Shown one piece after another: positions 46,624 to 57,100 of a stretch of 64,000 bases of DNA; the first letter of the stretch is position 1, and every line of letters begins with the position of its first letter. The position numbers were made by a program, and so were the translations under genes. The stretch comes from Tolypothrix sp. PCC 7712 (GTDB lineage Bacteria > Cyanobacteriota > Cyanobacteriia > Cyanobacteriales > Nostocaceae). Where the stretch lies: contig NZ_CP063785.1 of NCBI RefSeq assembly GCF_025860405.1, positions 7,999,390 to 8,063,389 of the forward strand. Reading direction: 5' to 3'. A model generated the notes under the pieces. The model did not search any database and was not told where the DNA came from. It saw only the letters and a program-made list of their open reading frames with translations.

Positions 46624-48873
46624 ATGCCTTCACATGCCGAATCGTCTTTGGAGGCTGGTTTAGTTGCTCTAAAACAGGGAAATTATCCCACAGCGATCGC
46701 TCACCTGGAACCTGTGGCCAATAGCCAGCAAGATGGCAAAACTGGCTTACAGGCGCAGGTGGGCTTGGTTATGGCTTATGCGCGCAGTGGCCAAGTCCCC
46801 AAAGCGATCGCTGTGTGTAACAATCTGATTGTGAGTCCAAATCCGCAGGTTCAAGAGTGGGCAGAACGTGCTCTTGAGCATTTAAAAAAGCACCAACAAC
46901 GTAAAAAGACCTCATCCAAAAATTCTGCAACTGGATTTGTTGCTTTTGATCATTCTCATAAACCAGATGCTGCGCCTGTAAATACTGCATCACCACAGCA
47001 GACCAAAAATTCAGGGGTGAAAGCCACGAATCATGCGGGCACTACATCAACTTTACCAGCCAGTGGTATTAAAAATACCAATGTAGACACCATGATGGGA
47101 GCCAATTATATTGGTTCTCTCCATCGCCCACAACCTAAATTATTCACTATCTATTGGCGACACGCAGGCCGGGCAAAAGTTTGGCAACCCCTACATAAGC
47201 TAAATTTAATTCCTTTAAAATTACTGGCTACTGGCACATTTTTCGCTCTATTTTGGGTGATGCGGGAAATGCTGAAGCTGGTAATGGGTTTAATAAATCA
47301 GATTTTAGTTAAACTACCTTATTTAGAGCCTTGGCAATTTTTATATCGCGATCCAACTGTGGTTGTCATGGCGGTATTAGTGATAGCGCTGGCTTTATCA
47401 CCTTGGTTGCTAGATCGGTTACTCACAAATTTTTATGGCCAGCAAGAATTACCCAAGGAGCAGTTAAATAATCGCAGTCGGGAAGCAATTCGGGTATTAC
47501 AACGTTCTTGTCAACAGAAAGGCTGGCCATTTCCTAAACTGCGAATTTTGCCAATGGCTGCTCCTATTGCTCTGACCTATGGTAATTTAGCTCGCAATGC
47601 TCGGATAGTCATCAGTCAAGGGCTATTAGATCAACTAGCTGATGATGAAATTGCCGTTATTTACGCCACGCAGTTAGGGCATATCATCCACAAAGATTTT
47701 ATGGTGATGTCTCTGATATTGCTAGTGACCGTGATTGTCCACAAAATATATCAGAGTATATCGGAGTGGGGCAACAGCATCTCATCGGCATTTGGGCGCT
47801 GGCCTGCTAGAGTCTTAGCTAGTCTTACTTATGGGATTTGGTGTCTACTGACTGGCATAGCTTTGTGGTTGTCGAAGTTGCGGCTTTATTATAGCGATCG
47901 CGCCGCCTCGGAAATTACTGGTAATCCCAATGCTTTAACCCGCGCCTTATTGAAAATTGCTATTGGTGTAGCTGGTGATATTTCCCACAAAGAACAAACT
48001 AGTTGGCAGTTAGAAAGCTTGAATCTGGTAGCACCTGTGAGTTATCAGCAAAGTATTTCTTTAGGTAGTCTAGCTGGTCAAGTTCCTTTTACATCATTAT
48101 TGATGTGGGATAATTTCAATCCCCATCGTCACTGGTTCACTATTAATAATAGTCATCCTTTAATAGGCGATCGCATTCAACGCCTTAGTAAAATTGCCCG
48201 CCACTGGCATTTGGAACCAGAATTACATCTGATCAACGAGCAATCCTTAAGACCGAAAAAGCATCCTTTCTTTTTACAAATTGCTCCTTGGTTGGGTATT
48301 CCCTTCGGTTTTTTGTTTGCAGGTCTGATCTGGTTAGGTTGGCAGATCGCATTTGCACTCAAAATTTTAAACCTCAAATGGATCTATGAGGATTGGTCTT
48401 TTGTCTCAGGTTGTTTGCTGATTGGCTTTAGTATCGGTATGGTGATCCGCATGAATTCTTTCTTCCCAGATATCCAACCCCAAGCTTTACAAACTGACGA
48501 TCGCTTACCCAGCCTTTTAGCTAACCCTTCAGCTATCCCCATCGATAGTATCAATGTGTGCCTTGCAGGTAAGCTCTTAGGTCGTCCAGGAATCAGCAAT
48601 TCTCTTGCACAAGACTTAATTTTGCAAACCAACATCGGGTTAGTGAAATTGCACCACATTCCCTGGCTGGGACAATCCATCAATCCTCAAGACTTCATTG
48701 GTAGGCAAATTACAGTTACAGGCTGGTTCCGGCGTGGCGCAACCCCCTGGATTGATATCCAAACCATGCAAACCCAAAACGGTCAAACCGTTAACAGCGC
48801 TCATCCTATTTGGTCTACCATCATCGCAGTAGCAGCCCAAGCATGGGGCGCTTTCATCTTCCTCAGAGGCTAG
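46624..48873 (+). CDS. TPR and M48-like membrane protein lacking zinc ligands
   Basis: 749 residues: TPR-like N-terminus (about 1-90), low-complexity linker (95-160), membrane spans (about 195-275), an M48/HtpX-like domain (about 285-510) and further spans (555-635), ending in a domain with LAGKLLGRPGISNSLAQDLI. The M48 core is recognisable (DDEIAVIYATQLGHIIHKD; SDRAASEITGNPNALTRALL) but the HExxH site reads T349-Q350-LG-H353 and the third-ligand Glu position is Leu421, so it should not be an active zinc protease. ATG 46624 lies 95 bp after prfC. Confidence 0.82.
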   Translation: MPSHAESSLEAGLVALKQGNYPTAIAHLEPVANSQQDGKTGLQAQVGLVMAYARSGQVPKAIAVCNNLIVSPNPQVQEWAERALEHLKKHQQRKKTSSKNSATGFVAFDHSHKPDAAPVNTASPQQTKNSGVKATNHAGTTSTLPASGIKNTNVDTMMGANYIGSLHRPQPKLFTIYWRHAGRAKVWQPLHKLNLIPLKLLATGTFFALFWVMREMLKLVMGLINQILVKLPYLEPWQFLYRDPTVVVMAVLVIALALSPWLLDRLLTNFYGQQELPKEQLNNRSREAIRVLQRSCQQKGWPFPKLRILPMAAPIALTYGNLARNARIVISQGLLDQLADDEIAVIYATQLGHIIHKDFMVMSLILLVTVIVHKIYQSISEWGNSISSAFGRWPARVLASLTYGIWCLLTGIALWLSKLRLYYSDRAASEITGNPNALTRALLKIAIGVAGDISHKEQTSWQLESLNLVAPVSYQQSISLGSLAGQVPFTSLLMWDNFNPHRHWFTINNSHPLIGDRIQRLSKIARHWHLEPELHLINEQSLRPKKHPFFLQIAPWLGIPFGFLFAGLIWLGWQIAFALKILNLKWIYEDWSFVSGCLLIGFSIGMVIRMNSFFPDIQPQALQTDDRLPSLLANPSAIPIDSINVCLAGKLLGRPGISNSLAQDLILQTNIGLVKLHHIPWLGQSINPQDFIGRQITVTGWFRRGATPWIDIQTMQTQNGQTVNSAHPIWSTIIAVAAQAWGAFIFLRG

Positions 48874-49518
48874 GAGCTAGAGAAGAGGAAGCAAAGGGGA
48901 CAAGAAATACAAATTCCCAATGCCCCATCCCAAAAATGTTACAAAAATTTGCAATTTTCGCCAGCAGGTGTTACATTTATTTACATAAACATTTCTAATT
49001 TATATAACTCGGCACTCCAGCTTAGTTATTTATCACCAACGCTTGCGCCAATCTATCTTTGTAATTCTCCCAACACAGCAGTAAATCAACCAGCCATCGG
49101 CTGGTTTTTGTTTCCTAATATTTACCTGTTGAGAAAAAATTGTATTTTATGTTACGATTCGATTACAAGAATATGCCAGAAATGTGTGCGCTGAACTAGC
49201 TACGTAGAAAATACCGTGATAATGTAAGGGATGGTGTTTAATTCTGCGAACAGGGGCACAAGAAAACGTTTACTTTAGCAGACAGTAAACTATTAAATTT
49301 ACAATTCTTATAACTAAGGTGGTATTTAATTGAGCTTCGTTTGTTCTTTGGCATTAAACAAGCTTGACCCCGACGAAAAATTGTATTGTATAGGTTGACA
49401 GTTTTGAGTAAAAAAATTGGTTTATGGCAGTCTTGGGAAATAGCATATATTTGAAAGCCAAAGCCAAGTGATTGTTTTCTCATTTTGCCTTGTTCATTCA
49501 ACTCTGGAGGTATAGTTC
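48874..49518. other. intergenic region upstream of the RRM gene
   Basis: 645 bp. A compact terminator lies at 49088-49110. Long A/T-rich leader before the RRM gene, as seen for other cyanobacterial RNA-binding-protein genes; no cold-box can be named. Confidence 0.45.
49088..49110 (+). terminator. rho-independent terminator
   Basis: AACCAGCC (49088-49095), loop ATC, GGCTGGTT (49099-49106), then TTTGTTT. It would end transcription from the M48-like gene. Confidence 0.8.
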
Positions 49519-50022
49519 ATGTCTGTTCGCCTATATATAGGCAATTTGCCAAAAGAAGAAATAGATCGTCAAGAACTGCAAGCAGTTTTCGCGGCTGAAG
49601 GTGATGCTGTCACCACAAAATTAATTAAAGACCGGAAAACAGGCAAATGCCGTGGATTCGGCTTTCTCACAGTGAATAATGATGAACAAGCCGATCAAAT
49701 TATTGAAAAGTATAATGGTCAATTGTTCAAAGACACTGCCATCAAGTTAGAGAAGGCATTACCACGCACTAAGGGCGACGAAGGTGACGAGCAAGCACCC
49801 AAAGCTGCTCAAAGCGCTGGTAGCAGTAATCCTGCTCCTGTTACCCACAAAGAAAGCAACCGTCGCGACAAATCTTCTAAGAAGTCTCGTCGTGGTGGTG
49901 CGGCTAGTGGCGGACGCGAAACGACTACAACATCTGACTCAGATGCTATTCGTCCAGATCCCCGTTGGGCTTCTGAATTAGAAAAGCTGAAGCAGATGCT
50001 AGCTGCACAAACTACAAATTAA
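49519..50022 (+). CDS. RRM-type RNA-binding protein
   Basis: 167 residues. One RNA recognition motif (about 1-80) with RNP2 LYIGNL and RNP1 CRGFGFLTV, then a Ser/Lys/Arg-rich low-complexity linker (about 85-140) and a short helical end (WASELEKLKQMLAAQ). Cyanobacterial Rbp proteins are usually about 100 residues with a glycine-rich tail; this is longer and its tail is charged rather than glycine-rich. TGGAGG precedes the ATG. Confidence 0.9.
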   Translation: MSVRLYIGNLPKEEIDRQELQAVFAAEGDAVTTKLIKDRKTGKCRGFGFLTVNNDEQADQIIEKYNGQLFKDTAIKLEKALPRTKGDEGDEQAPKAAQSAGSSNPAPVTHKESNRRDKSSKKSRRGGAASGGRETTTTSDSDAIRPDPRWASELEKLKQMLAAQTTN

Positions 50023-50646
50023 TCTTGATGCAAAAGCAATTAAAAATTAAAAATCAGAATTTTTTTGATTTTTAATTTTTAATTTTTTACTAGCAGGAAA
50101 ACCAAAGCAAAAAATTTACAACATTATATAGCAAGTTACCTGTGAAGTAACTAAATTTGCCTTTTCTAGAATATAGTTGAGGTTTTTGTTATTGGTACGT
50201 ATATTTTTGCTTGGAGTCCAATTTTGTTTTCCATAAGTATTAAGTGTTTTTATCGGCGGTTAATTATTAATTCTTGAGAATTTGCCGATCAGAAAATTCT
50301 CAAGAGTTACACGCACAAGGGATAAAAGTCCCGCTCCTCATATTCAAAATTACTTATCTTCAAGCTAATCACTTGTGAGAGAATCTTTATTATCTAGCGC
50401 CTAATCCCTATTTTCAATCCAGTCCCCATCCGCATCATTACGGAAAACGAATCAGCTATTGTGTTCCCACTGTTGGTAATTTTGTGATAAAGAATCATAA
50501 AAAATCATGAAAACTACTGTGGCATTGGGAATAATATCCCTAGCAGACCATCCTCAGAAATTTTTTTGCAATGCCGAGTAGAAAAGTAAGGCATTGAAAA
50601 GCAAAAGTGAATACCTGAGTTATGGATAAGTTGGGGAAAAAATTGT
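50023..50646. other. intergenic region before the signalling cluster
   Basis: 624 bp. A 17-bp hairpin (50040-50082) ends the RRM gene; the remainder is A/T-rich with no ORF. Confidence 0.5.
50040..50088 (+). terminator. 17-bp A/T hairpin terminator after the RRM gene
   Basis: TTAAAAATTAAAAATCA (50040-50056) pairs exactly with 50066-50082 around a 9-nt T-rich loop, followed by six T. Confidence 0.75.
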
Positions 50647-52512
50647 GTGAAAATTCTTTTAATAGAAGATGACAAGCAGACAAATTTAGTTCTAGCGAAA
50701 GCGCTTTCGACTCTCAATTACCAAATAGAGACCACTAACGATGGTGAAACGGGATTAGAGTTAGCGAAGGCATTTGATTACGACTTGCTAATTTTGGATG
50801 TGATGCTACCAAAATTGGATGGGATTAGTCTTTGTCGCCAACTCCGTTTGGAAGGATCTCAAGTACCCATTCTGATGCTGACTGCTAAGGACGATATTAG
50901 TATGCGCGTCATGGGTTTAGAGGCGGGTGCAGATGATTATATTAACAAACCGTTTGAGCTATCAGAGCTCATCGCCAGAATTCGAGCTTTAATGCGGCGA
51001 GGTAAGACAATTGTTGCTAAGGTGTTAGTCTGGGAGAATTTAGAGCTTGATATTAACATCAAAGAAGTCACCTATGCTGGCAAGCGTCTGCACCTTACCC
51101 CTAAAGAGTATGGTTTGTTAGAACTTTTTTTGCAAAATCCGCGCCGCATATTTAGTAGAAGTGTTTTATTAGATAGAATTTGGTCTGCTGATGAGTTTCC
51201 TGGGGAAGAAGCGGTGACAACCCAAATCAAGGGTTTGCGCCAGAAACTAAAAGCAACAGGAATGACTGCAGATTTCATAGAAACAGTATATGGTTTAGGT
51301 TATCGGCTGAAAGAACCAAAAAATCAGCCACAAAAGCAAAATCTTCCCAGTCAGAATTTATCAGAGAAAGAGCAAGCCGAAGCCAAAGTCATGGCTGTAG
51401 TGGCAAATATGCGGGAAGAGTTTCTCAAAAGTTTTAGCGAAAAGTTTGAGTTACTAGAACAAGCGATCGCGCAATTATCAACTGTCACTCCAGATAAGCG
51501 GATATTAAAACAAGCACAGGCGGAAGCACACCGTTTAGCTGGTTCTTTGGGATGTTACGGTTTTCTAGAAGGTTCCAAAATAGCGCGTGACATAGAACAA
51601 CTGCTAGAAAGATACACTGTTCCCTACCAGAGAATAGCTTTGCAGTTGGTAGAGTTACTGAAATTACTCAAACAAACATTGCAGCAACAGCCATCTTCAC
51701 CAGTTATCCCTGCCAATGCTCAAATTACATCATCAGCACACCTGCTGATTGTTGATGACGATACGACCCTGACGGAACGTATTAAATTAGAAGCTATATC
51801 CTGGGGTTTTAATGTAGATGTAGCAGTAGATATCAAAACAGCGAGAACTATCCTTTCCTTAAATTCAGTCGAAGTTATTTTACTGGATTTATCATTTCCT
51901 GCTAAAGAAGAAAATGGTTTAACTTTTCTCGCGGAACTAAGCGAGACGCATCCAGAAATTCCTGTTTTAGTCTTGACTACTAATAATCAATTACAAAACA
52001 GGGTAGAAGCTGCTCGTTTAGGCGCACAAAGCTTTTTAAATAAAACCATGTCTGCTGTGGAGGTTTTAAGCGCTATTAATATAGCGCTTAATCAACAAAC
52101 TGCTACAGATGCAAAAGTTTTAGTTGTGGATGACGATCCGCTCATACTCAAAAAGGTGACTACTTTGCTCTCACCTTGGGGATTACAAGTTACGCCATTA
52201 CAAGAATCGCAAAGATTTTGGGAAGTATTAGAATCTACTAAACCAGATCTGTTAATTTTAGACATTGAGATGCCAGATTTTAATGGTATAGAATTATGCC
52301 AAATAATCCGGAATGATCATTTTTGGCATCGCTTACCAATTTTGTTTCTCTCTGGCCATTTTGAACCGGAAATACTCTATCAAGTTTATTTAGTTGGAGC
52401 CGACGACTACATCAGAAAACCAATTGTAGAGCCAGAATTAATTGCTCGGATTTTGAATCGGCTAGAACGGACACATCTGAGCAAAAAATTGTTACATAAA
52501 TATTACCAGTAG
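50647..52512 (+). CDS. multidomain response regulator REC-wHTH-Hpt-REC-REC
   Basis: 621 residues. REC1 (1-118, acceptor Asp in LLILDVMLPKLDG, Lys in INKPFE); OmpR-type winged helix (about 125-223, LTPKEYGLLELFLQNPRRIF, ETVYGLGYRL); Hpt domain (about 245-345, AEAHRLAGSLGCYGF); REC2 (about 362-480, VILLDLSFP, FLNKT); REC3 (about 490-615, LLILDIEMPDFNG, IRKPI). All REC acceptor residues and the Hpt His are kept. It should bind DNA and relay phosphate internally. GTG start. 13 nt upstream of the next REC gene. Confidence 0.93.
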   Translation: MKILLIEDDKQTNLVLAKALSTLNYQIETTNDGETGLELAKAFDYDLLILDVMLPKLDGISLCRQLRLEGSQVPILMLTAKDDISMRVMGLEAGADDYINKPFELSELIARIRALMRRGKTIVAKVLVWENLELDINIKEVTYAGKRLHLTPKEYGLLELFLQNPRRIFSRSVLLDRIWSADEFPGEEAVTTQIKGLRQKLKATGMTADFIETVYGLGYRLKEPKNQPQKQNLPSQNLSEKEQAEAKVMAVVANMREEFLKSFSEKFELLEQAIAQLSTVTPDKRILKQAQAEAHRLAGSLGCYGFLEGSKIARDIEQLLERYTVPYQRIALQLVELLKLLKQTLQQQPSSPVIPANAQITSSAHLLIVDDDTTLTERIKLEAISWGFNVDVAVDIKTARTILSLNSVEVILLDLSFPAKEENGLTFLAELSETHPEIPVLVLTTNNQLQNRVEAARLGAQSFLNKTMSAVEVLSAINIALNQQTATDAKVLVVDDDPLILKKVTTLLSPWGLQVTPLQESQRFWEVLESTKPDLLILDIEMPDFNGIELCQIIRNDHFWHRLPILFLSGHFEPEILYQVYLVGADDYIRKPIVEPELIARILNRLERTHLSKKLLHKYYQ

Positions 52513-52525
52513 CCAGGGTGACGCT

Positions 52526-52906
52526 ATGTCAAAAAAACGCATTTTAGTCATTGATGATGAAAAAAATCTCTGTACAGTGATTAAAGCTTGTTTAGAAAAT
52601 ATTGGAAGTTGGCAAGTCTTAGTGGCACAATCTGGTAGTGAAGGTCTAGCTGTAGCTAAAAGTGAACATCCAGATGCAATTTTGTTAGATGTTATGATGC
52701 CAGATATCAATGGAATGTTGCTGTTTCAACGGCTACAAGAAAATTTGACCACTAATAATATACCCGTAATTTTACTAACAGCTAAAGTCCAAACAGTAGA
52801 TTTAAAGGAATTTTCCCAATTGTCCATTGCAGGAGTGATTTCTAAACCGTTTGATCCTTTGCGTTTATCAGAACTAGTTGCAAACACTCTGGGGTGGCAG
52901 TTTTAA
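52526..52906 (+). CDS. single-domain response regulator
   Basis: 126 residues, a stand-alone receiver domain: ILVIDDEKNL acid pocket, acceptor Asp in AILLDVMMPDING, VILLTAKV, and ISKPFDP with the conserved Lys. No output domain. 13 nt after the large regulator, so cotranscribed; a phosphate sink or shuttle in the same pathway is likely. Confidence 0.93.
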   Translation: MSKKRILVIDDEKNLCTVIKACLENIGSWQVLVAQSGSEGLAVAKSEHPDAILLDVMMPDINGMLLFQRLQENLTTNNIPVILLTAKVQTVDLKEFSQLSIAGVISKPFDPLRLSELVANTLGWQF

Positions 52907-53434
52907 GGCTTTAAGCTAAAAAATATACTAACTTGAAAATTGGCATAGGGCATAGGACATCGGAAAGACAGATTTTTATGCTTGGTTGTGTTAAAACTGG
53001 GCATAAATGGCTTTATTTTTTTTATTTTTCAATAAAGAAAATACCTCATAATTTCCTCATATTTATTTTTTAGTCTAAGTAATAAGTTTAGCGGGAAAAA
53101 GGTAAATAATGGGAAGATAAAGAAATAGTTTGGCTGACTATTTATCTTCTTTGTGGCTGGTTAAAGATCAGCCGATACGCGCTGAGATAATTTATTCTTC
53201 GATTCAAATTTCCTTTGTTCAGAGGAGTCAGTACCTATAGCGATCGCATCGCAACTTCTACCCCTATGGGGAAGCAAGCTAGGCGTAGCATCACCTATGG
53301 GAGAGGTGGCTGGCGTTCTCATGTCCAATCTAGTATTTGGATCAGGACTCTTAACAACCCAATGGCGAAATCTAGGATTAACTGCGTAATCGCGTATCTA
53401 TGGTATTTCGATACTGAAAATTAGCATCTGTAAT
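52907..53434. other. gap between the two single REC genes
   Basis: 528 bp. Starts with STRR-like GGCATAGGGCATAGG (52943) and contains HIP1 and CCTATGGG repeats near 53260-53300. A 69-codon frame at 53215 shows no family and is not counted. Confidence 0.45.
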
Positions 53435-53812
53435 ATGTCCAGAAAACGTATTCTTTTGATTGATGATGAAAAATCGCTGTCCACAGTAATTCAAGCCTGT
53501 CTAGAAAATTTAGCCGATTGGACAGTACTAAAAGCTGAATCTGGCAGAGAAGGCTTACTTAAAGCCCAAACTGAAAAGCTAAATGCTATTTTGCTTGATG
53601 TCATGATGCCAGATTTAGATGGATTTACTGTGTTACAAGAGTTAAAAAAGAACCCTGTAACTCAAAGTATTCCAGTTATGTTGATCACTGCTAAAGTGGA
53701 ACCTACTAAGCATGAACAATATGCCCAGTTAGGAATTGCAGGCGTGATTAATAAACCTTTTGATCCTTTACGGCTGGCGGAACAGGTAGCAGGCATTTTG
53801 GGTTGGAATTAA
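53435..53812 (+). CDS. single-domain response regulator
   Basis: 125 residues, paralogue of the protein at 52526-52906 (shared CLENL, AILLDVMMPD and KPFDPLRL segments). Acid pocket LIDDEKSL, acceptor in LLDVMMPDLDG, and INKPFDP are intact. A tandem duplication with a 0.5-kb insert between copies is the simplest reading. Confidence 0.93.
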   Translation: MSRKRILLIDDEKSLSTVIQACLENLADWTVLKAESGREGLLKAQTEKLNAILLDVMMPDLDGFTVLQELKKNPVTQSIPVMLITAKVEPTKHEQYAQLGIAGVINKPFDPLRLAEQVAGILGWN

Positions 53813-54132
53813 GAAGATTTTGGATTTTAGATTAAATATCCTAATCATTAAATACTTCCAGAAATTTCCCACAATACTATCTATTTGAATTCAGCATTAG
53901 ATGAGCGAGATTGTAATATACCAGCTAATCCCTACGGGGAATTCAAAATTCAAAATTAAGGAAATTTAGTGAGAAAATTTTAATTATGAGAACAAATATA
54001 AATTTAGAATAGGGTGTGTTCATACTAAAGATATAGTACCTGGAATTGTTTATTTTGCATCGGTGCAGCGCTGGGCGACAACAGATCTTACATATATTTA
54101 TTACAAATATTTTTAAATTTCTAGTGTATAGG
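53813..54132. other. convergent gap between REC gene and kinase gene
   Basis: 320 bp A/T-rich, with TTCAAAATTCAAAATTAA direct repeats near 53942. No gene. Confidence 0.4.
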
Positions 54133-57100
54133 TTATACTTCTGGTTTAGGAATTGTAAAATAAAAAATACTCCCTTCACCTAAAACACTTTGTGCCCAAA
54201 TTGTGCCACCATGTTGTTGCACAATACCACGACAAATAGCTAATCCTAAACCTGTGCCACCTTTTTGGCGGGAATCGCTGGCATCAACTTGTTGAAAGCG
54301 TCCAAAAATAGTTTCTAACATATCATGAGGTATGCCTCGACCTTGGTCTTGAACTTTAAATAAAATGCGATCGCTCAAATCTTCGGCACTTAGCGTGACT
54401 GTACTATTCGCTGGGGAAAATTTGATGGCATTCCCAATTAAGTTAAGCAGGGTTTGCATAATGCGATCGGGGTCTACGCATATCTGGATAGAGGTTAGCG
54501 ACATCTCTAATACAACATTATTAGCTGTAGCTAAAGGCTGTAAAGCTTCGACAGATTGGCGTATCAGTGTAGCAGCATCACACCGCTGCTTAACAAGAGA
54601 AAATTTGTTGGATTCTAAATGTTCCAAATCTAAAATATCATTTACTAAACGTACTAAACGTTCCGTATCGCTGTAAGCAATATCTAACATTTGTTGAGCC
54701 GTTTCTGGTTGCGTTTTTAATACTCCAGATGACAGCAATCCTAAAGCACCGCGAATAGAAGCTAAAGGTGTTCGTAATTCATGGCTCACAATTGAGATAA
54801 ATTCATTTTTCATTTTCTCAATTGCGCGACTTTCAGTAATATCTTCGATTGTGCCAACGTACCCTATAATTTCATGAGGAGAAGAGATGATTGGGACAAT
54901 AGTGATGCGTAAAAAGCGTAATGTTGAATCGGGGCGAATGTAACGCAACTCCGTACAAAACTCTAGGTTGACAGTTGCTAACTCTTGCCACTGGGGCCAG
55001 AATACTGCTAAATCTTCTGGATGAATATACTGTAACCAGCTATCACCAAACGATTCTTCTAAACTTAATCCGCAAATTGCTTGAAAGCGGGGATTTGTAT
55101 AGATATTTGTGCCCAAAGTATCGCTTCTAAAAATACCGACAGGTGCAGAATCGCTGAGAGTCCGAAATAAAGTTTCGCTTTGGCGCATGGCTTCTTCAGC
55201 TAGTTTAAGGCTGCTAACATCAATGCTGACACCAATAACCACCCAAGTATCAGTTTCTTCTTGGCGAACAGAAGAATAAGTGGTGGAAATCCAGCGAACA
55301 GCACCATCTTTGTGACGGAATCTATACTCTATAGAGTTAGTACCTTCAGCAATACTTCGCTGAAACCGAGCATACATAACTTGTTTTCTGTCTTCTGGCA
55401 ATACCCGTGAAATCCACAGCTTTTTATCTGCTAGAATTTCTGCAGGAGAATAACCAAAAATTATTTCGCTAGCAGCAGACTGATATTCATATTCCCATTC
55501 TTGATTAGCAGAGATCCGAAAACTAAATATAGAAGCACTGGCTGTAGAGAGAATATTTTGTAATCGTTTTTCAGAAGCTTGCAGTGCTAGTTCTAAGCGT
55601 TTGCGATCGCTAATATCAATGCTTACTCCCGTGACAATCCAACAATTAGCCACTTTGTCTCGATGGGAGGAGTAAGTTGCAGAAATCCAGCGCAGAGAAC
55701 CATCTTTGTGATGAAACCGATACTCAATAGTACTAGTGCGTTCCGCCAAAATTTCCTCAAACAGCGGATATAAAACTTGTTCTCTATCTTCTGCAAATAC
55801 CTGTGACATCCACATCTGTTTGTCAGATACAATTTCTGCCGGAGTATAGCCAAATAGAGCTTCACTACCTATAGACTGATACTCATATTCCCAGTCGTAA
55901 TTGGCAAAGACACGAAAACACACAATAGAAGCGTTAGCTGTAGTGAGAATATTATTTAATCGGCTTTCAGAAGCTTGCAGTGCTAGTTCTAACCGTTTGC
56001 GATCGCTAATATTTGTACTGCTACCAACGATACGATACACACATGAATTTTCGTCAAGTAAAGGAGTTAAACTAGTGATCCACCAAGTATCTTGTCCGGA
56101 GATTGGTAAACATTCCTCATAGGTAACAGTCTCTCTCGCGGTAACACAGGCTTGATAATGCTGGCGCACTAATGATGCAACTTCTGGTGGTAGTAACTTA
56201 TCTAATGTTTTACCTTGGATGTCTAAAGCACTAATCCCTGTTAACCGTTCATAGGCAGGGTTGATATCTACAAAGGAAATTTCACCATCTACCAAAACAT
56301 CAACTACGAAAATACATTGTTCAACACCGTTATAAATACTGCTTAAAAATTCTTCCTTTTTCTGTAAGCTTTGTTGTGCTAAGAAACGCTCTGTAATATC
56401 TTGGGCGGTTCCATAAAGCCGAATTACTTGTCCATCAGCATTGAACTCGGCTTGTCCAGTACCTTCAATGTAGCGGATAGAGCCATCAGGACGGGGATTG
56501 CGTTTTAGTATGAGCTTATATGATTCACCAGTTGTAATTGTGGTTTCAACGGCTTTGTGCAACCTTGCTGCATCTTGTGGCTGATAAATTTGCAGGTTTT
56601 CATCATAGCTAGGTTCTAGTAGTGCTGGATCTCGGTTTAAGATATGGAAAAGCTCTTCCGTCCAAGTAATTTTTTGTGTAGCTAAATCATATTCCCAGTT
56701 GCCAATTTGAGCTACCTGTTGAGCTTCTGTAAGTAGAGCCGTGCTTTTGCGTAGTCTTTCTTCAGTTAATTTCTGTTCGGTAATATCCAGTCGAATACCA
56801 TCCCAACAAATCCGCCCATCATCTAAATGCCGAGGTGTGGAGCAGAGGCGTATCCAACGAATATCTCTCTGCGGGGTATATTCTCGCACCTGAACATCGA
56901 AGACTGACATTGTTTGGGCAGATTCCTCTTGTTTCTGGCTGACGTAAAGTTGATCCTCTGGGAGCAAGTTGTTATAGAGTAAGCTGGAATCTGCTAAAAC
57001 TGCTGTGGGATGGAATCCATTTGTAGCTTCCACACCAGCACTAATATAGTAGAAGCGATAATTACCATCCCTTTCGCGGATTACTTGGTAAATATAACTA

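Noticed and set aside
53215..53424. 69-residue frame between the two REC genes
   Set aside because: It covers HIP1 and CCTATGGG repeats and has no protein-like pattern.
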